DNA of 64,000 nt, from the NCBI GenBank assembly GCA_014268975.2, contig CP077096.1, forward strand, positions 4,005,501-4,069,500, given 5' to 3'. The position numbers were made by a program, and so were the translations under genes. The notes under the pieces were generated by a model that made no database searches, was not told the DNA's origin, and saw only the letters and a list, made by a program, of their open reading frames with translations. Shown piece after piece: positions 8,083 through 16,980 of the stretch; the stretch's first letter is position 1, and each line of letters begins with the position of its first letter. The DNA comes from Pseudomonas wayambapalatensis (GTDB taxonomy: Bacteria; Pseudomonadota; Gammaproteobacteria; Pseudomonadales; Pseudomonadaceae).

Positions 8083-9704
8083 GTCGCCTCGGCGCCTTCT
8101 TGCTCAGCCTTCTCTGGCTCACTCTGGCACAGGCCCAACCGGCGCTGCAGGCGAGCGTCGATCGCACCCGCGTGGAGGCCGGCGAAACCCTGGAACTCAC
8201 GCTGGAAAGCCAGGATGTCACCGAGTTCGGCAAGCCCGATTTGCGCGCCCTGGAGGGCGACTTCGAAGTGCGCGGTACGCGCCAGCTCAATAGCCTTCAT
8301 ACCCTCGATGGCGAAACCCGGGCCAGCACGCGCTGGATCGTCACCCTGCTGCCCCGGCGTAGCGGCAACCTGCAGATCCCGGAGCTGCAACTGGGGCAGT
8401 CGCGCAGTCAGGCCATCGAGCTGCAAGTGGTGCAACCCGACCCCAATCGCCCGGACAGCGCCTCGCAGGTGTTCATCGAGGCAACCCTCGACAGCCCCGA
8501 AGTGTATGTCCAGGCCCAGGCCGTACTGACCCTGCGCATCTACCACTCGGTGTCGCTGTACGATGACAGCAGCCTGAGCCCGCTGCGGCTCGAAAACGCC
8601 AAGGTCGAGCCGCTGGGCGAGTCGCGCACCTACGAGAAAGAAATCAACGGCGTGCGCCATGGCGTGATCGAAACCCGCTACGCGCTTTACCCGCAACAGA
8701 GCGGCACACTGCTAGTGCCGCCCCTGACCTTCACCGCCACCGCTGCCGACAGCACAGAGCCGCCTGCCACAGGCGCTCGCAGCGGGCGCCAGGTGCAGGT
8801 CAGCTCACTGCCGCTGACCCTGCAGGTCAAGGCCATCCCTGCGGCCTGGCCTGCTGGTTTGACCTGGCTCCCGGCCCGCAGCCTCACCCTGGAGGAGCGG
8901 TGGAACCCCGACCCGACCCAGCAGCCGACGCAGATCGGCGATTCCCTGACGCGCAGCACCACTCTGCGCGCCGAGGGGCTGTCCAGCACGCAGTTGCCAC
9001 CGTTGCCGGCCACCGAGGTCACTGGCCTGCGCCGCTACCCGGACCAACCACTGCTGCGCAACGAGATCAACGAGCGCGGCATGACCGCCAATCGTGAAGA
9101 GCGCGAAGCGTTGGTGCCGATCCACAGTGGCAACCTGATGCTGCCTGCGCTGGAAGTCACCTGGTGGAACACCCTCGAAGATCATCTGGAGCACAGCAGC
9201 CTACCGGCCCGAAGCATCAAGGTTGACGATAACCCCGCGCTGAGTGCCGACACGCCGGTGGGTGACGTTGCCAGCGGCGCCAATCCATTGTGGCCCTGGC
9301 AACTGGCGACGCTGGTCCTGGCACTGACCACGCTGCTCGGCTTTGCCCTGTGGTGGCGCGCCCGTTCGCAGCCTGCGGTGCTACGGGCGGCACAAAGCGG
9401 CCCAAGCCCCCGCACCTTGCTCGACGACCTCAAGCGCGCGACCCTCGCCAACGACCCCCAGGCCACGCGCCAGGCGCTGGACGCCTGGGCGCGCCAACAA
9501 CCGGAGACGCTGGCCGAGATGGCGGCGCGCTTCGTGCCCTTGTCCAACGCCCTCGACGGCCTCAATGGCGCGCTCTACAGCGAGTCGGGCCAGCATTGGC
9601 AGGGCGAGGAGCTGTGGCGCGCGATTGGGAATATTCCTTCGGTGCAGCAGGGGTTGCCTGTGGGTGCAGATGGTGGGAGTTTGCCGCCGCTTTATCCCAA
9701 GTGA
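8079..9704 (+). CDS. BatD-like exported membrane protein
   Basis: A protein of 541 residues with a cleavable signal peptide (MSRLGAFLLSLLWLTLAQAQ), beta-rich periplasmic domains matching BatD (LQASVDRTRVEAGETLELTL, then FEVRGTRQLNSLHTLDG), one transmembrane helix near residues 408-428 (WQLATLVLALTTLLGFALWW) and a cytoplasmic tail. It is the last gene of the run, overlapping the VWA/TPR gene by four bases. BatD proteins probably present the VWA complex to the periplasm; the biochemical role is not known. A large nested inverted repeat follows eight bases after the stop. Confidence 0.87.
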   Translation: MSRLGAFLLSLLWLTLAQAQPALQASVDRTRVEAGETLELTLESQDVTEFGKPDLRALEGDFEVRGTRQLNSLHTLDGETRASTRWIVTLLPRRSGNLQIPELQLGQSRSQAIELQVVQPDPNRPDSASQVFIEATLDSPEVYVQAQAVLTLRIYHSVSLYDDSSLSPLRLENAKVEPLGESRTYEKEINGVRHGVIETRYALYPQQSGTLLVPPLTFTATAADSTEPPATGARSGRQVQVSSLPLTLQVKAIPAAWPAGLTWLPARSLTLEERWNPDPTQQPTQIGDSLTRSTTLRAEGLSSTQLPPLPATEVTGLRRYPDQPLLRNEINERGMTANREEREALVPIHSGNLMLPALEVTWWNTLEDHLEHSSLPARSIKVDDNPALSADTPVGDVASGANPLWPWQLATLVLALTTLLGFALWWRARSQPAVLRAAQSGPSPRTLLDDLKRATLANDPQATRQALDAWARQQPETLAEMAARFVPLSNALDGLNGALYSESGQHWQGEELWRAIGNIPSVQQGLPVGADGGSLPPLYPK

Positions 9705-9711
9705 TTTTTTC

Positions 9712-9807
9712 AGGTGCTCGTCGAAAGATTTTTGGGGCCTATGAGATCGAGCGCCGCCCGCGCGGCGCTCGATCTCAAGGGCGCTGAAAACCTTTCGACA
9801 AGCACCT
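9712..9807. repeat. Nested 96-base inverted repeat after the Bat operon
   Basis: Outer arms 9712-9732 and 9787-9807 (AGGTGCTCGTCGAAAG... against ...CTTTCGACAAGCACCT) pair with two transition differences. Inner arms 9743-9757 and 9762-9776 (GAGATCGAGCGCCGC / GCGGCGCTCGATCTC) pair perfectly over 15 bases around a CCGC loop. The transcript would form a long cruciform-like stem just after batD. It could serve as an operon terminator or be a dispersed non-coding element. The rest of the spacer to 9959 shows no gene. Confidence 0.75.
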
Positions 9808-9959
9808 ATCAGCCTCTACGCAGACACCTCGCCCCACAACTTCGGCAGCAACAGCAAAGCGAACCTGCACAGCCACTTGGGTTACCATACCCGCCCTCCG
9901 AGACCCCATCTCAAGCGCAGCCCCGACCGGTCGCTTGATTCGACACCAACAGGTCCTCC

Positions 9960-11195
9960 ATGCGTCTGTTTCACACCTCCGACTGGCACCTGGGCCAGAG
10001 CCTCCACGGCCAGGAACGCGACTTCGAACACGCCTGCTTCCTCGACTGGCTGCTCGGCCAGCTACGCCTGCGCCAACCCGACGCGCTGCTGATCGCCGGG
10101 GATATCTTCGACACGGTCAACCCACCGGTCAAAGCCCAGGAGCGCCTCTACGACTTCATCGTCCAGGCCCACGAACAGCAGCCCAAGCTGGACATCGTGA
10201 TGATCGCCGGCAACCACGACTCCGGCTCGCGCATCGAATTGCCCGCCGCCCTGATGCGCCGCCTGCGCACCCACGCCCTGGGCCGGGTGCACTGGCTGGA
10301 CGAAGGCCAGCTCGACGCCGAGCGCCTGCTGATCCCGCTGACCAACGCCCGCGGCAAGGTCTGTGCCTGGTGCCTGGCCCTGCCCTTCCTGCGCCCGGCA
10401 GAAGTCACCGGTCCGCAACTGGGCGATGACTACCTGCAGGGCATCACCCAGGTGCACCAGCAACTGATCGCCGCCGCCCTTGGCAAGCGCAAGAAGGACC
10501 AGGCACTGATCGCCATCAGCCACGCCCACATGGCCGGTGGCTCGATTTCCGAAGACTCCGAGCGCAGCCTGATCATCGGCAACGCCGAAGCCCTGCCGGC
10601 GCGGTTGTTCGACAAGGCCATCAGCTATGTCGCCCTGGGCCACCTGCACAAGCCCCAGAAGGTCAACCGGGAGAACCGCATCCGCTACAGCGGCGCGCCT
10701 ATCCCGCTGTCGTTCGCCGAGATCAACTATCCGCACCAGGTACTGGAGATCGAGTTGGACGGCACCGAGCTGCTCAGCGTCGAACCGCGCCTGGTACCTC
10801 GGGCCGTGGCCTTGCAGCGCATGGGCCCGGCACCGGTCGGCGAACTGCTCGAGCAGCTTGCCGACCTGCCAGTGATCGACCTTCTCGAAGACCCCAATCG
10901 CCAGCCATGGCTGGAAGTGCGGGTACGCCTGGACGAGCCGCAGCCCGACCTGCGCCAGCAGATAGAAAGCGCACTGCAGGGCAAGGCGGTGCGCCTGGTG
11001 CGCATCAGCGCCGAATATGCCGGGCGCAACGCTCAGGACGAGGACGAACAGGCCTTCGTCGAGCTGTCGCAGATGACCCCGCAGGACCTGTTCGGCCGCG
11101 CCTGGGAGCAGGCCTACGGCAGCCCCGTCGATGAACAGACCCTGAGCGACTTCGCCCTGCTGCTGCAGGACGTGCAACTGGAGGAGCAGCCATGA
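9960..11195 (+). CDS. sbcD: Exonuclease SbcCD, nuclease subunit D
   Basis: The Mre11-type metallophosphoesterase subunit of 411 residues. All phosphoesterase motifs are present: HTSDWHLGQ, AGDIFDTV, IAGNHDSGSR, ISHAHMAGG and ALGHLHKPQ. With SbcC it forms an ATP-dependent double-strand exonuclease and hairpin endonuclease that cleaves palindromic DNA at the replication fork and processes blocked ends. The start follows a short purine stretch at 9952-9959. It overlaps sbcC by four bases (ATGA), as in most bacteria, so the two subunits are co-translated. Its length is near the usual 400. Confidence 0.97.
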   Translation: MRLFHTSDWHLGQSLHGQERDFEHACFLDWLLGQLRLRQPDALLIAGDIFDTVNPPVKAQERLYDFIVQAHEQQPKLDIVMIAGNHDSGSRIELPAALMRRLRTHALGRVHWLDEGQLDAERLLIPLTNARGKVCAWCLALPFLRPAEVTGPQLGDDYLQGITQVHQQLIAAALGKRKKDQALIAISHAHMAGGSISEDSERSLIIGNAEALPARLFDKAISYVALGHLHKPQKVNRENRIRYSGAPIPLSFAEINYPHQVLEIELDGTELLSVEPRLVPRAVALQRMGPAPVGELLEQLADLPVIDLLEDPNRQPWLEVRVRLDEPQPDLRQQIESALQGKAVRLVRISAEYAGRNAQDEDEQAFVELSQMTPQDLFGRAWEQAYGSPVDEQTLSDFALLLQDVQLEEQP

Positions 11196-14100
11196 AGATC
11201 CTGGCCATCCGCCTGAAGAACCTTGCCTCCCTGGCCGGTCCCATCGATATCGACTTCACTGCCGAGCCCTTGGCCAGCGCCGGGTTGTTCGCCATCACCG
11301 GCCCGACCGGCGCAGGCAAGAGCACCCTGCTCGACGCCCTGTGCCTGGCGCTGTTCGGCACGGTGCCACGTCTGAACGAGATCGGCCGCGAAGCCAAGGT
11401 GCCGGACGCCGACGGCGAAATCCCCACCTCCGATCCGCGCAACCTGCTGCGCCGGGGCACCGGCAGCGGCTTTGCCGAGGTAGATTTCGTCGGCATCGAT
11501 GGCAAGCGCTACCGCGCCCGCTGGGAGGCCAACCGCGCGCGTGACAAGGCCAACGGCAAATTGCAACACAGCCGCCAGAGCTTCTACGACCTGGACGGCG
11601 AACAACTGCTGGCCAGTGGCAAGAACGAATACAAGCAACTGGCCGAAGCCCGCCTGGGGCTGAATTTCGAGCAGTTCACCCGTGCGGTGATGCTGGCCCA
11701 GAGCGAGTTTGGAGCCTTCCTCAAGGCGGACGATCGCGAACGTAGCGAACTGCTGGAAAAGCTCACCAACACGGCCATCTATACCCGCCTGGGGCAGCGC
11801 GCCTTCACCCGCTCGCGCGAGGCCGCCGAGGCGCTCAAGGCACTTGAGGAGCGCGCCAGCCACTTGCTGCCGCTGGCCGCTGAGGCCCGTGCCGAACTTG
11901 ACCAGCGCCTGGAGCAGGCGCAACAGCACTTCAAGGCCGAACAGGCGCGCGAGCGGCAGCTTGAACAACAGTGCATCTGGCTCAGCGAACAGCAGCGCCT
12001 GCTGGCCCAACACGCCGAAGCCAGTGAAGCGCTCAAGGCCGCCGAGCACACCAGCGCCCAGCTCAGCGAGCAGCGTATCGATTTGCAACGCCTGGAGCGC
12101 CTGGCCCCCCAGCGCCATCAGTTCCACCGCCAGTTGACCCTGGCCGCCCAGCTCACACCGCTGGCCGCCGAAATCGCCGAGCAGGTACGCCAGCAGACCG
12201 AACTGCACACCCGTATCGGCGAACTGGAGCAGGCGCAGCTCAGCGCACGCGATGCGCTCGCACAAAGCCAGGCGCAGCACAGCGAGAACGCCCCCCGCCT
12301 GCGGCAGGCCTTTGCCGCCCAGGACGGCCTCGCCCGCCTCGACCAGGACCTGGCGAAACAGCACTCGGCCTGCCAGCAGGCTGAGCAGGACCTTGCCGAA
12401 AGCCAGCAGCACCTGCAGCAGCTGGAACAGAACCAGCAGCGCAGCCTGGAACAACTGGCCCTGATCGACACCGCACTGGCCGACAGCCAACACCTGGCGG
12501 GCCTGGCCAATGCCTGGCAGGCCTACCTCCCGCAACTCAAGCAGGTGATGCTGATCGGCAGCCGCCTGGCCAAGGGTCGCGAAGAACTGCCAGGCTTGCA
12601 GGCACAGGCCAGCCAGGCCAATACCCAACTGCAAACCCAGCGCGACAGCTTCGAGTTGCTGTTCCGCGAAGCCAAGGCCGAGCCCCAGGCCCTGGCCGAA
12701 CAGATCGACCTGCTCGGCGGCATGCTGCAGGACAACCGCAAGCAGCAGCGCGCAGTCGAGGAACTGTCGCGCCTGCACGGTCGCGAGATGGAACTGCGCC
12801 AGCAGCTCGACGCCCTGCGTGAGCGGCAGCAACAGGCCATGCAGCAGCGCCAGCAACTGATCGGCGAAGGCACATCGGCCAAGGCCAGGCTGGAAACGGC
12901 AGAACAGGCACTCGCCCTCACCCGCCAGTTGCTCGATCGCCAACGCCTGGCGCGCAACACCAGCGTCGAAGAATTGCGCGGCCAACTGCGCGACGGCGAA
13001 CCCTGCCCGGTCTGCGGCAGCGCCGAGCATCCGTTCCACCAGCCCGAAGCGCTGCTGCAGAGCCTTGGCCGCCATGACCAGGCCGAAGAAGAAGCCGCGC
13101 AGAAACAGGTCGAGACCCTCAACGGCCAACTGGTGGAACTGCGCACCCAATTGGGCGTGGTCAACGCCCAGCTCAAGGATTTCCAGCAGCAGCAACAGCA
13201 ACTCGGCGAACAGTTGCAACCCTTGGTGGCACAGGTGCAGGCCCACAGTCTATGGCCAGCCCTGGCACCACAGGACGACAAGGCACGCAGCGTCTGGCTC
13301 GACAGCCAGCTGCGGCGCCTGGACGAGGAAATCGGCAAGGACGAGAAACGCCAGAGCGCCCTGCTCGCCCTGCAGAAGGACGCCGCGCGCCTCACCCAGC
13401 AGTTGCAGGCGGCACAAGAAGCCCAGCAACAGGCCCAGCGCCATCTGGACCAACAACACCAAGCCTTGGCCAACGACGAGCAGCAACTGGAGCAAGGGCT
13501 GAAGGACCTCGCCAGCGTGCTGCCGGGCGACGTGCTCAAGGCCCTGAGCGACGATCCGACCCACGCTTTCGTCGCCCTCGACCAGCAGATCAGCCAGCGC
13601 CTGCAGCAGCTCGAACGGCGCAAGGACGAACAGGAAGAACAGCAGGCGCGCCAACTCCAGTTGGACAAGCTGCGCGATCAGCATCAAGCACGGCTGGACA
13701 CCCAGGAGCAACTGCGCCAGCAACTCGCCGCCCTCGAGACCCAGCGACAGCAGGCCCAGGCCGCGCTGGCCGAGTTGCTCGGCGAACAGCCCAGCGCCGA
13801 AGCCTGGCAACAGCATATGGATGCGCAACTGGAGCAGGCACGGGCGCTCGACGCCGATACCGCACAACACCTGCAGACGCTGCGCACCCAAGGCGTGCAG
13901 TTGGCCAGTGAGCTCAAGGCCAACGGCAATCGCCAGCAGGCACTGGAACAGGAACACCAGCAACTGCACGGCGACATCGCCCAATGGCGCGCCGAACACC
14001 CTGAACTGGACGACGTCGGCCTGGAGCGCCTGCTGGCCATCGATGAGGCCGCCGTCAGCGCGCTGCGCCAGCACCTGCAAGATGCCGACAAGGCCGTCGA

Positions 14101-14836
14101 GCAAGCGCAGGTGCTGTTGCACGAGCGCGAACAGCGTCTGCAACAGCACAGCGCCGAGTCCGCCGTCCAGGCTTCGGCCCAAGACCTGCAGCAGAGCCTT
14201 GGCGAACTGCGCGAGCAACTGGCCATCCACGAACAGCACTGCGCCGAGCTGCGTGCCCAGCAGGCCGACGACCAGCGCCGCCAACAGGCGCACCAGGCAC
14301 TCGCCGAGGACATCGACAAGGCCCGTGGCGAGCGCCAGCGCTGGGGTCGGCTCAATGACCTGATCGGCTCGGCCTCAGGCGATGTGTTCCGCAAGATCGC
14401 CCAAGGCTACAACCTCGACCTGCTACTGCACCACGCCAACAACCAGTTGCGCCAGCTGGCCCGGCGCTACCGCCTCAAACGCGGCGGCAGCGCCCTCGGC
14501 CTGCTGGTGCTGGATACCGAGATGGGCGATGAACTGCGCTCGGTGCACTCGCTGTCGGGCGGCGAGACCTTCCTGGTCTCGCTGGCACTGGCCTTGGGGC
14601 TGGCATCGATGGCCTCCAGCACCCTGCGCATCGAATCGCTTTTCATCGACGAAGGCTTCGGCAGCCTGGACCCCGAGTCACTGCAACTGGCCATGGATGC
14701 GCTCGACGGCCTGCAGGCCCAGGGTCGCAAGGTCGCGGTGATTTCCCACGTGCAGGAAATGCATGAGCGTATTCCGGTACAGATCCAGGTGCGTCGCCAG
14801 GGCAACGGCCTGAGCGATGTCGAGGTCTGCGGGTGA
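11192..14836 (+). CDS. sbcC: Exonuclease SbcCD, ATPase subunit C
   Basis: The Rad50-like SMC ATPase of 1214 residues. The N-terminal lobe has Walker A GPTGAGKSTLL (about residues 36-46). Long Gln/Leu-rich coiled coils flank the zinc hook CPVCG near residue 607, and the C-terminal lobe has the ABC signature LSGGETFLVSLALALGL and Walker B LFIDEGFGSLD. It opens the DNA for SbcD and clears hairpins and protein-blocked ends. It overlaps sbcD upstream and the GST gene downstream, both by four bases. The very glutamine-rich coiled coil explains the many long shadow reading frames on the opposite strand. Confidence 0.97.
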   Translation: MKILAIRLKNLASLAGPIDIDFTAEPLASAGLFAITGPTGAGKSTLLDALCLALFGTVPRLNEIGREAKVPDADGEIPTSDPRNLLRRGTGSGFAEVDFVGIDGKRYRARWEANRARDKANGKLQHSRQSFYDLDGEQLLASGKNEYKQLAEARLGLNFEQFTRAVMLAQSEFGAFLKADDRERSELLEKLTNTAIYTRLGQRAFTRSREAAEALKALEERASHLLPLAAEARAELDQRLEQAQQHFKAEQARERQLEQQCIWLSEQQRLLAQHAEASEALKAAEHTSAQLSEQRIDLQRLERLAPQRHQFHRQLTLAAQLTPLAAEIAEQVRQQTELHTRIGELEQAQLSARDALAQSQAQHSENAPRLRQAFAAQDGLARLDQDLAKQHSACQQAEQDLAESQQHLQQLEQNQQRSLEQLALIDTALADSQHLAGLANAWQAYLPQLKQVMLIGSRLAKGREELPGLQAQASQANTQLQTQRDSFELLFREAKAEPQALAEQIDLLGGMLQDNRKQQRAVEELSRLHGREMELRQQLDALRERQQQAMQQRQQLIGEGTSAKARLETAEQALALTRQLLDRQRLARNTSVEELRGQLRDGEPCPVCGSAEHPFHQPEALLQSLGRHDQAEEEAAQKQVETLNGQLVELRTQLGVVNAQLKDFQQQQQQLGEQLQPLVAQVQAHSLWPALAPQDDKARSVWLDSQLRRLDEEIGKDEKRQSALLALQKDAARLTQQLQAAQEAQQQAQRHLDQQHQALANDEQQLEQGLKDLASVLPGDVLKALSDDPTHAFVALDQQISQRLQQLERRKDEQEEQQARQLQLDKLRDQHQARLDTQEQLRQQLAALETQRQQAQAALAELLGEQPSAEAWQQHMDAQLEQARALDADTAQHLQTLRTQGVQLASELKANGNRQQALEQEHQQLHGDIAQWRAEHPELDDVGLERLLAIDEAAVSALRQHLQDADKAVEQAQVLLHEREQRLQQHSAESAVQASAQDLQQSLGELREQLAIHEQHCAELRAQQADDQRRQQAHQALAEDIDKARGERQRWGRLNDLIGSASGDVFRKIAQGYNLDLLLHHANNQLRQLARRYRLKRGGSALGLLVLDTEMGDELRSVHSLSGGETFLVSLALALGLASMASSTLRIESLFIDEGFGSLDPESLQLAMDALDGLQAQGRKVAVISHVQEMHERIPVQIQVRRQGNGLSDVEVCG

Positions 14837-15426
14837 TTCTCTATTCGTTCCGCCGTTGCCCCTGGGCAATGCGTGCGCGCCTGGCCCTGCGCTATGCAGG
14901 TTGTGACGTGGAAATTCGCGAGGTGGCGCTCAAGGACAAGCCGGCCGAGCTGCTGGCTCTGTCGCCCAAGGGTACGGTGCCGGTGCTCGATACCGGGGAG
15001 CGGGTGCTGGAAGAAAGTCTGGATATCATGCGCTGGGCACTGGCGCATGACGATCCGCAGGACTGGCGGCTGCTGGCCGATCCGCTGGCGGCTGAACGAG
15101 GCGAGGCGTTAATCGCGCGCAATGACCGGGATTTCAAGGCACAGGTCAACCTGTACAAGTACGCCGAGCGCTACCCGGAGCATTCACGCGAACACTACCG
15201 CCAGCAGGCCGAGGCCTGGCTGGCGGAGCTCGAAGGCCTGCTCGAGAACAGGCCTTTCCTGCTGGCAGACCACCCAAGCCTGGCCGATGCCGCGTTGCTG
15301 CCACTGCTGCGCCAGTTCGCCGGGGTCGAACCTCACTGGTTCGCCGAGGCGGCTTATCCGCGGGTGCGGAGCTGGTTGCAGGGATGGCTGGACTCAAGCC
15401 TGTTCAAGGCAGTCATGGCTCGGTGA
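14833..15426 (+). CDS. Glutathione S-transferase family protein
   Basis: A cytoplasmic protein of 197 residues. The N-terminal thioredoxin fold begins ILYSFRRCPWAMRARLAL, where a Cys occupies the catalytic position, followed by the cis-Pro region GTVPVLD and the glutathione-binding ES in EESLDIM. The helical C-terminal domain ends in VRSWLQGWLDSSLFKAVMAR. The GTG start overlaps the sbcC stop (GTGA), implying translational coupling. The substrate is unknown; such single-Cys GSTs often act as thiol transferases. Its last 137 bases recur at 16417-16553 beyond an inserted RNase gene. Confidence 0.88.
   Translation: MILYSFRRCPWAMRARLALRYAGCDVEIREVALKDKPAELLALSPKGTVPVLDTGERVLEESLDIMRWALAHDDPQDWRLLADPLAAERGEALIARNDRDFKAQVNLYKYAERYPEHSREHYRQQAEAWLAELEGLLENRPFLLADHPSLADAALLPLLRQFAGVEPHWFAEAAYPRVRSWLQGWLDSSLFKAVMAR
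15290..15426 (+). repeat. Direct repeat, left copy (GST gene 3' end)
   Basis: The last 137 bases of the GST gene, including the stop, recur without gaps at 16417-16553. I count about a dozen substitutions, so identity is close to 91 percent, and most differences lie in the final 40 bases. The repeat pair brackets the RNase T2 gene. Confidence 0.85.
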
Positions 15427-15629
15427 AACAACCTTTTCTGTGCCAGGTCGGACTTGTTTCCAGCCGTCCGGCGGCCTGAACCGATAGGGAATAAACCCAT
15501 GTCAGTTCGGCACCGTCCAAGTTGACATGCCCATGACCTGTCATTTTTGCCAGTGGTCAATAACGCGCATAGCGCAGTAGATTCCTCGTAAACCGCATCA
15601 ACATGCGGTGTTATCTGAGGATGGATCCG

Positions 15630-16367
15630 ATGAAAAAACTACTCGCCAGCCTGGCACTTCTCGCTGCCACCAACGCTTGGGCAATGGATGCCAACGAAGA
15701 AGCCGGCCCATCACCCTCTGAATTTCCCACCGATTTCTTGGTGTATTCGGTGACTTGGCAACCCTCTTTCTGTGAAATGGAAAAACTCAGGAAGCCCCAG
15801 GACAAATGGGCTGCGGGTTGTGAGAACGCGCCACAGGCCTTCCTCACCCATGGAATCTGGCCTTACAGCAAAAGCATTGAGCCCAAGAACAATCGCCACC
15901 CACAATTCTGTGAGGCCCTGTCCAAATGTACGGGCAAGGAATGCACGATCTCCGACGAGCAGATGCAAGCAGTCCTGAAGATTCCCAAGCTGGCCAACAT
16001 GGTCACGCAGCGACCAGAAGGTATGTTTCGCCATGAGTGGAGCAAGCATGGCAGTTGCTCGGGCCAGGAATTGCACAGCTATTTCGCGGACTTCGTGAAT
16101 TTGCGCACCGTGGTGAAGTACGACCAATCCAAGTTCAATCAAATGATCGGGAAAGACACGCCTTTCGCCGAGATCAAATCCGCTTTCCCAGAGAACACCT
16201 CATTCCGCTGCTACCAAGAGCAGGGTAAGCAATACCTGCATGAAGTCTTCTACTTGATTGATCGCCAAGGAAACCCCTACAACGGCGAAAAGAACCTGCA
16301 AATCGGTGTCGCTTGCAACGACAAGGCACCTACCCATATTCCTGGCGGCAAGCCGCATGAAATCTGA
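15630..16367 (+). CDS. Secreted ribonuclease of the T2 family
   Basis: An exported RNase of 245 residues. ATG 15630 is preferred because it gives a clean signal peptide (MKKLLASLALLAATNAWA, likely cleaved before MD) and a GAGG ribosome site at the right distance; ATGs at 15603 and 15621 are poorly placed. Both T2 catalytic segments are visible: FLTHGIWP (His74) and FRHEWSKHGSCS (His135, Glu136, Lys139, His140). Eight or more Cys suggest disulfides in the periplasm or outside. T2 enzymes cut RNA through 2',3'-cyclic phosphates with little base preference. The gene is visibly poorer in GC than its neighbours and is flanked by direct repeats of the GST tail, which points to acquisition by transfer. 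Confidence 0.92.
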   Translation: MKKLLASLALLAATNAWAMDANEEAGPSPSEFPTDFLVYSVTWQPSFCEMEKLRKPQDKWAAGCENAPQAFLTHGIWPYSKSIEPKNNRHPQFCEALSKCTGKECTISDEQMQAVLKIPKLANMVTQRPEGMFRHEWSKHGSCSGQELHSYFADFVNLRTVVKYDQSKFNQMIGKDTPFAEIKSAFPENTSFRCYQEQGKQYLHEVFYLIDRQGNPYNGEKNLQIGVACNDKAPTHIPGGKPHEI

Positions 16368-16416
16368 AAGGTCTTTGCCAACGGCGAACACCTTTCACGC
16401 ATTACTGGGCTGAACA

Positions 16417-16553
16417 CCGCGTTGCTGCCATTGCTGCGCCAGTTCGCCGGGGTCGAACCTCAGTGGTTCGCCGAGGCGGCTTATCCGCGGGTGCGGAGCT
16501 GGTTGCAGGGATGGCTGGCATCGGACCTGTTCAAGGCGATCATGGTCCGCTGA
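16417..16553 (+). pseudogene. Duplicated 3' end of the GST gene (remnant)
   Basis: This stretch repeats the last 45 codons of the upstream GST gene, in frame to a TGA, with about 91 percent identity and no indels. There is no 5' part of the gene and no start codon. It encodes LLPLLRQFAGVEPQWFAEAA and ends in the GST-like WLASDLFKAIMVR. It is either the original GST tail displaced by an insertion that brought its own replacement end, or a partial tandem duplication. It is not expected to yield a product. Confidence 0.8.
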
Positions 16554-16572
16554 AAAACCGATTGACCAGGTT

Positions 16573-16662
16573 CCTGTGGGAGTAGGCTTGCTCGCGAACA
16601 CCGGCGGAGTCGGTGCCATGGCACCGTGGTGACTGCTTCGCCAGCAAGCCCGCTCCCACAAG
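16573..16662. repeat. Pair of inverted REP elements
   Basis: Left copy 16573-16598 (core GTGGGAGTAGGCTTGCTCGCG) and right copy 16637-16662 (core CCAGCAAGCCCGCTCCCAC) are inverted and imperfect. Between them is the perfect 16-base palindrome CGGTGCCATGGCACCG at 16611-16626. The pair separates the RNase insertion from the next, convergent gene. Confidence 0.75.
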
Positions 16663-16679
16663 AACCTGTCAGGGGTCGA

Positions 16680-16859
16680 TCAGTTGCTGTGCTTGGCACT
16701 CAGGGCTGCGTGGAAGTGGGCACTCTGGCGCAGGTACTGCTCGGTGTAGCTGTGGGTTTCGGCAGCCTTGCTGCGGCTTTCCGACTGGGCATGGACCGGC
16801 AGCACGACGGAAGCGGAAATGGCGGAAGCGGCAATGACCGGGAAGAGATTGAAGTTCAT
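16680..16859 (-). CDS. Small exported protein of unknown function
   Basis: A 59-residue product. The start is the ATG at 16859 with GAGGA upstream, rather than the longer frame to 16913. It has a signal peptide (NFNLFPVIAASAISASVV then LPVHA, likely cut before QSE), leaving a mature peptide of about 35 residues that is polar and His/Ser-rich (ETHSYTEQYLRQSAHFHAAL). No known domain is recognised. Short predicted periplasmic peptides of this kind are common in Pseudomonas. It stands alone between a REP pair and the lactonase gene. Confidence 0.6.
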   Translation of the reverse strand: MNFNLFPVIAASAISASVVLPVHAQSESRSKAAETHSYTEQYLRQSAHFHAALSAKHSN

Positions 16860-16980
16860 CGGAGTGTCCTCGTCTTCGGTGTTTGACAGTGGCCCTCTTG
16901 GGCCTTGGGTCAAACTTACGCCGACGAGGCGCTTGGCTGAAATTCATTGCAGCAGTAGCGATTATCACGCCGATTGATAG

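Noticed and set aside
9712..9807. Considered an integron attC site
   Set aside because: The arms are too long and lack the attC core RYYYAAC/GTTRRRY ends; no integrase nearby.
15498..15529. CATGTCA / TGACATG repeat upstream of the RNase gene
   Set aside because: Seven-base arms are separated by 18 bases with no other support; could be chance.
15427..16416. Considered a small prophage or transposon carrying RNase T2
   Set aside because: No integrase, transposase or terminal inverted repeats are seen; only the direct repeats of the GST tail are present.
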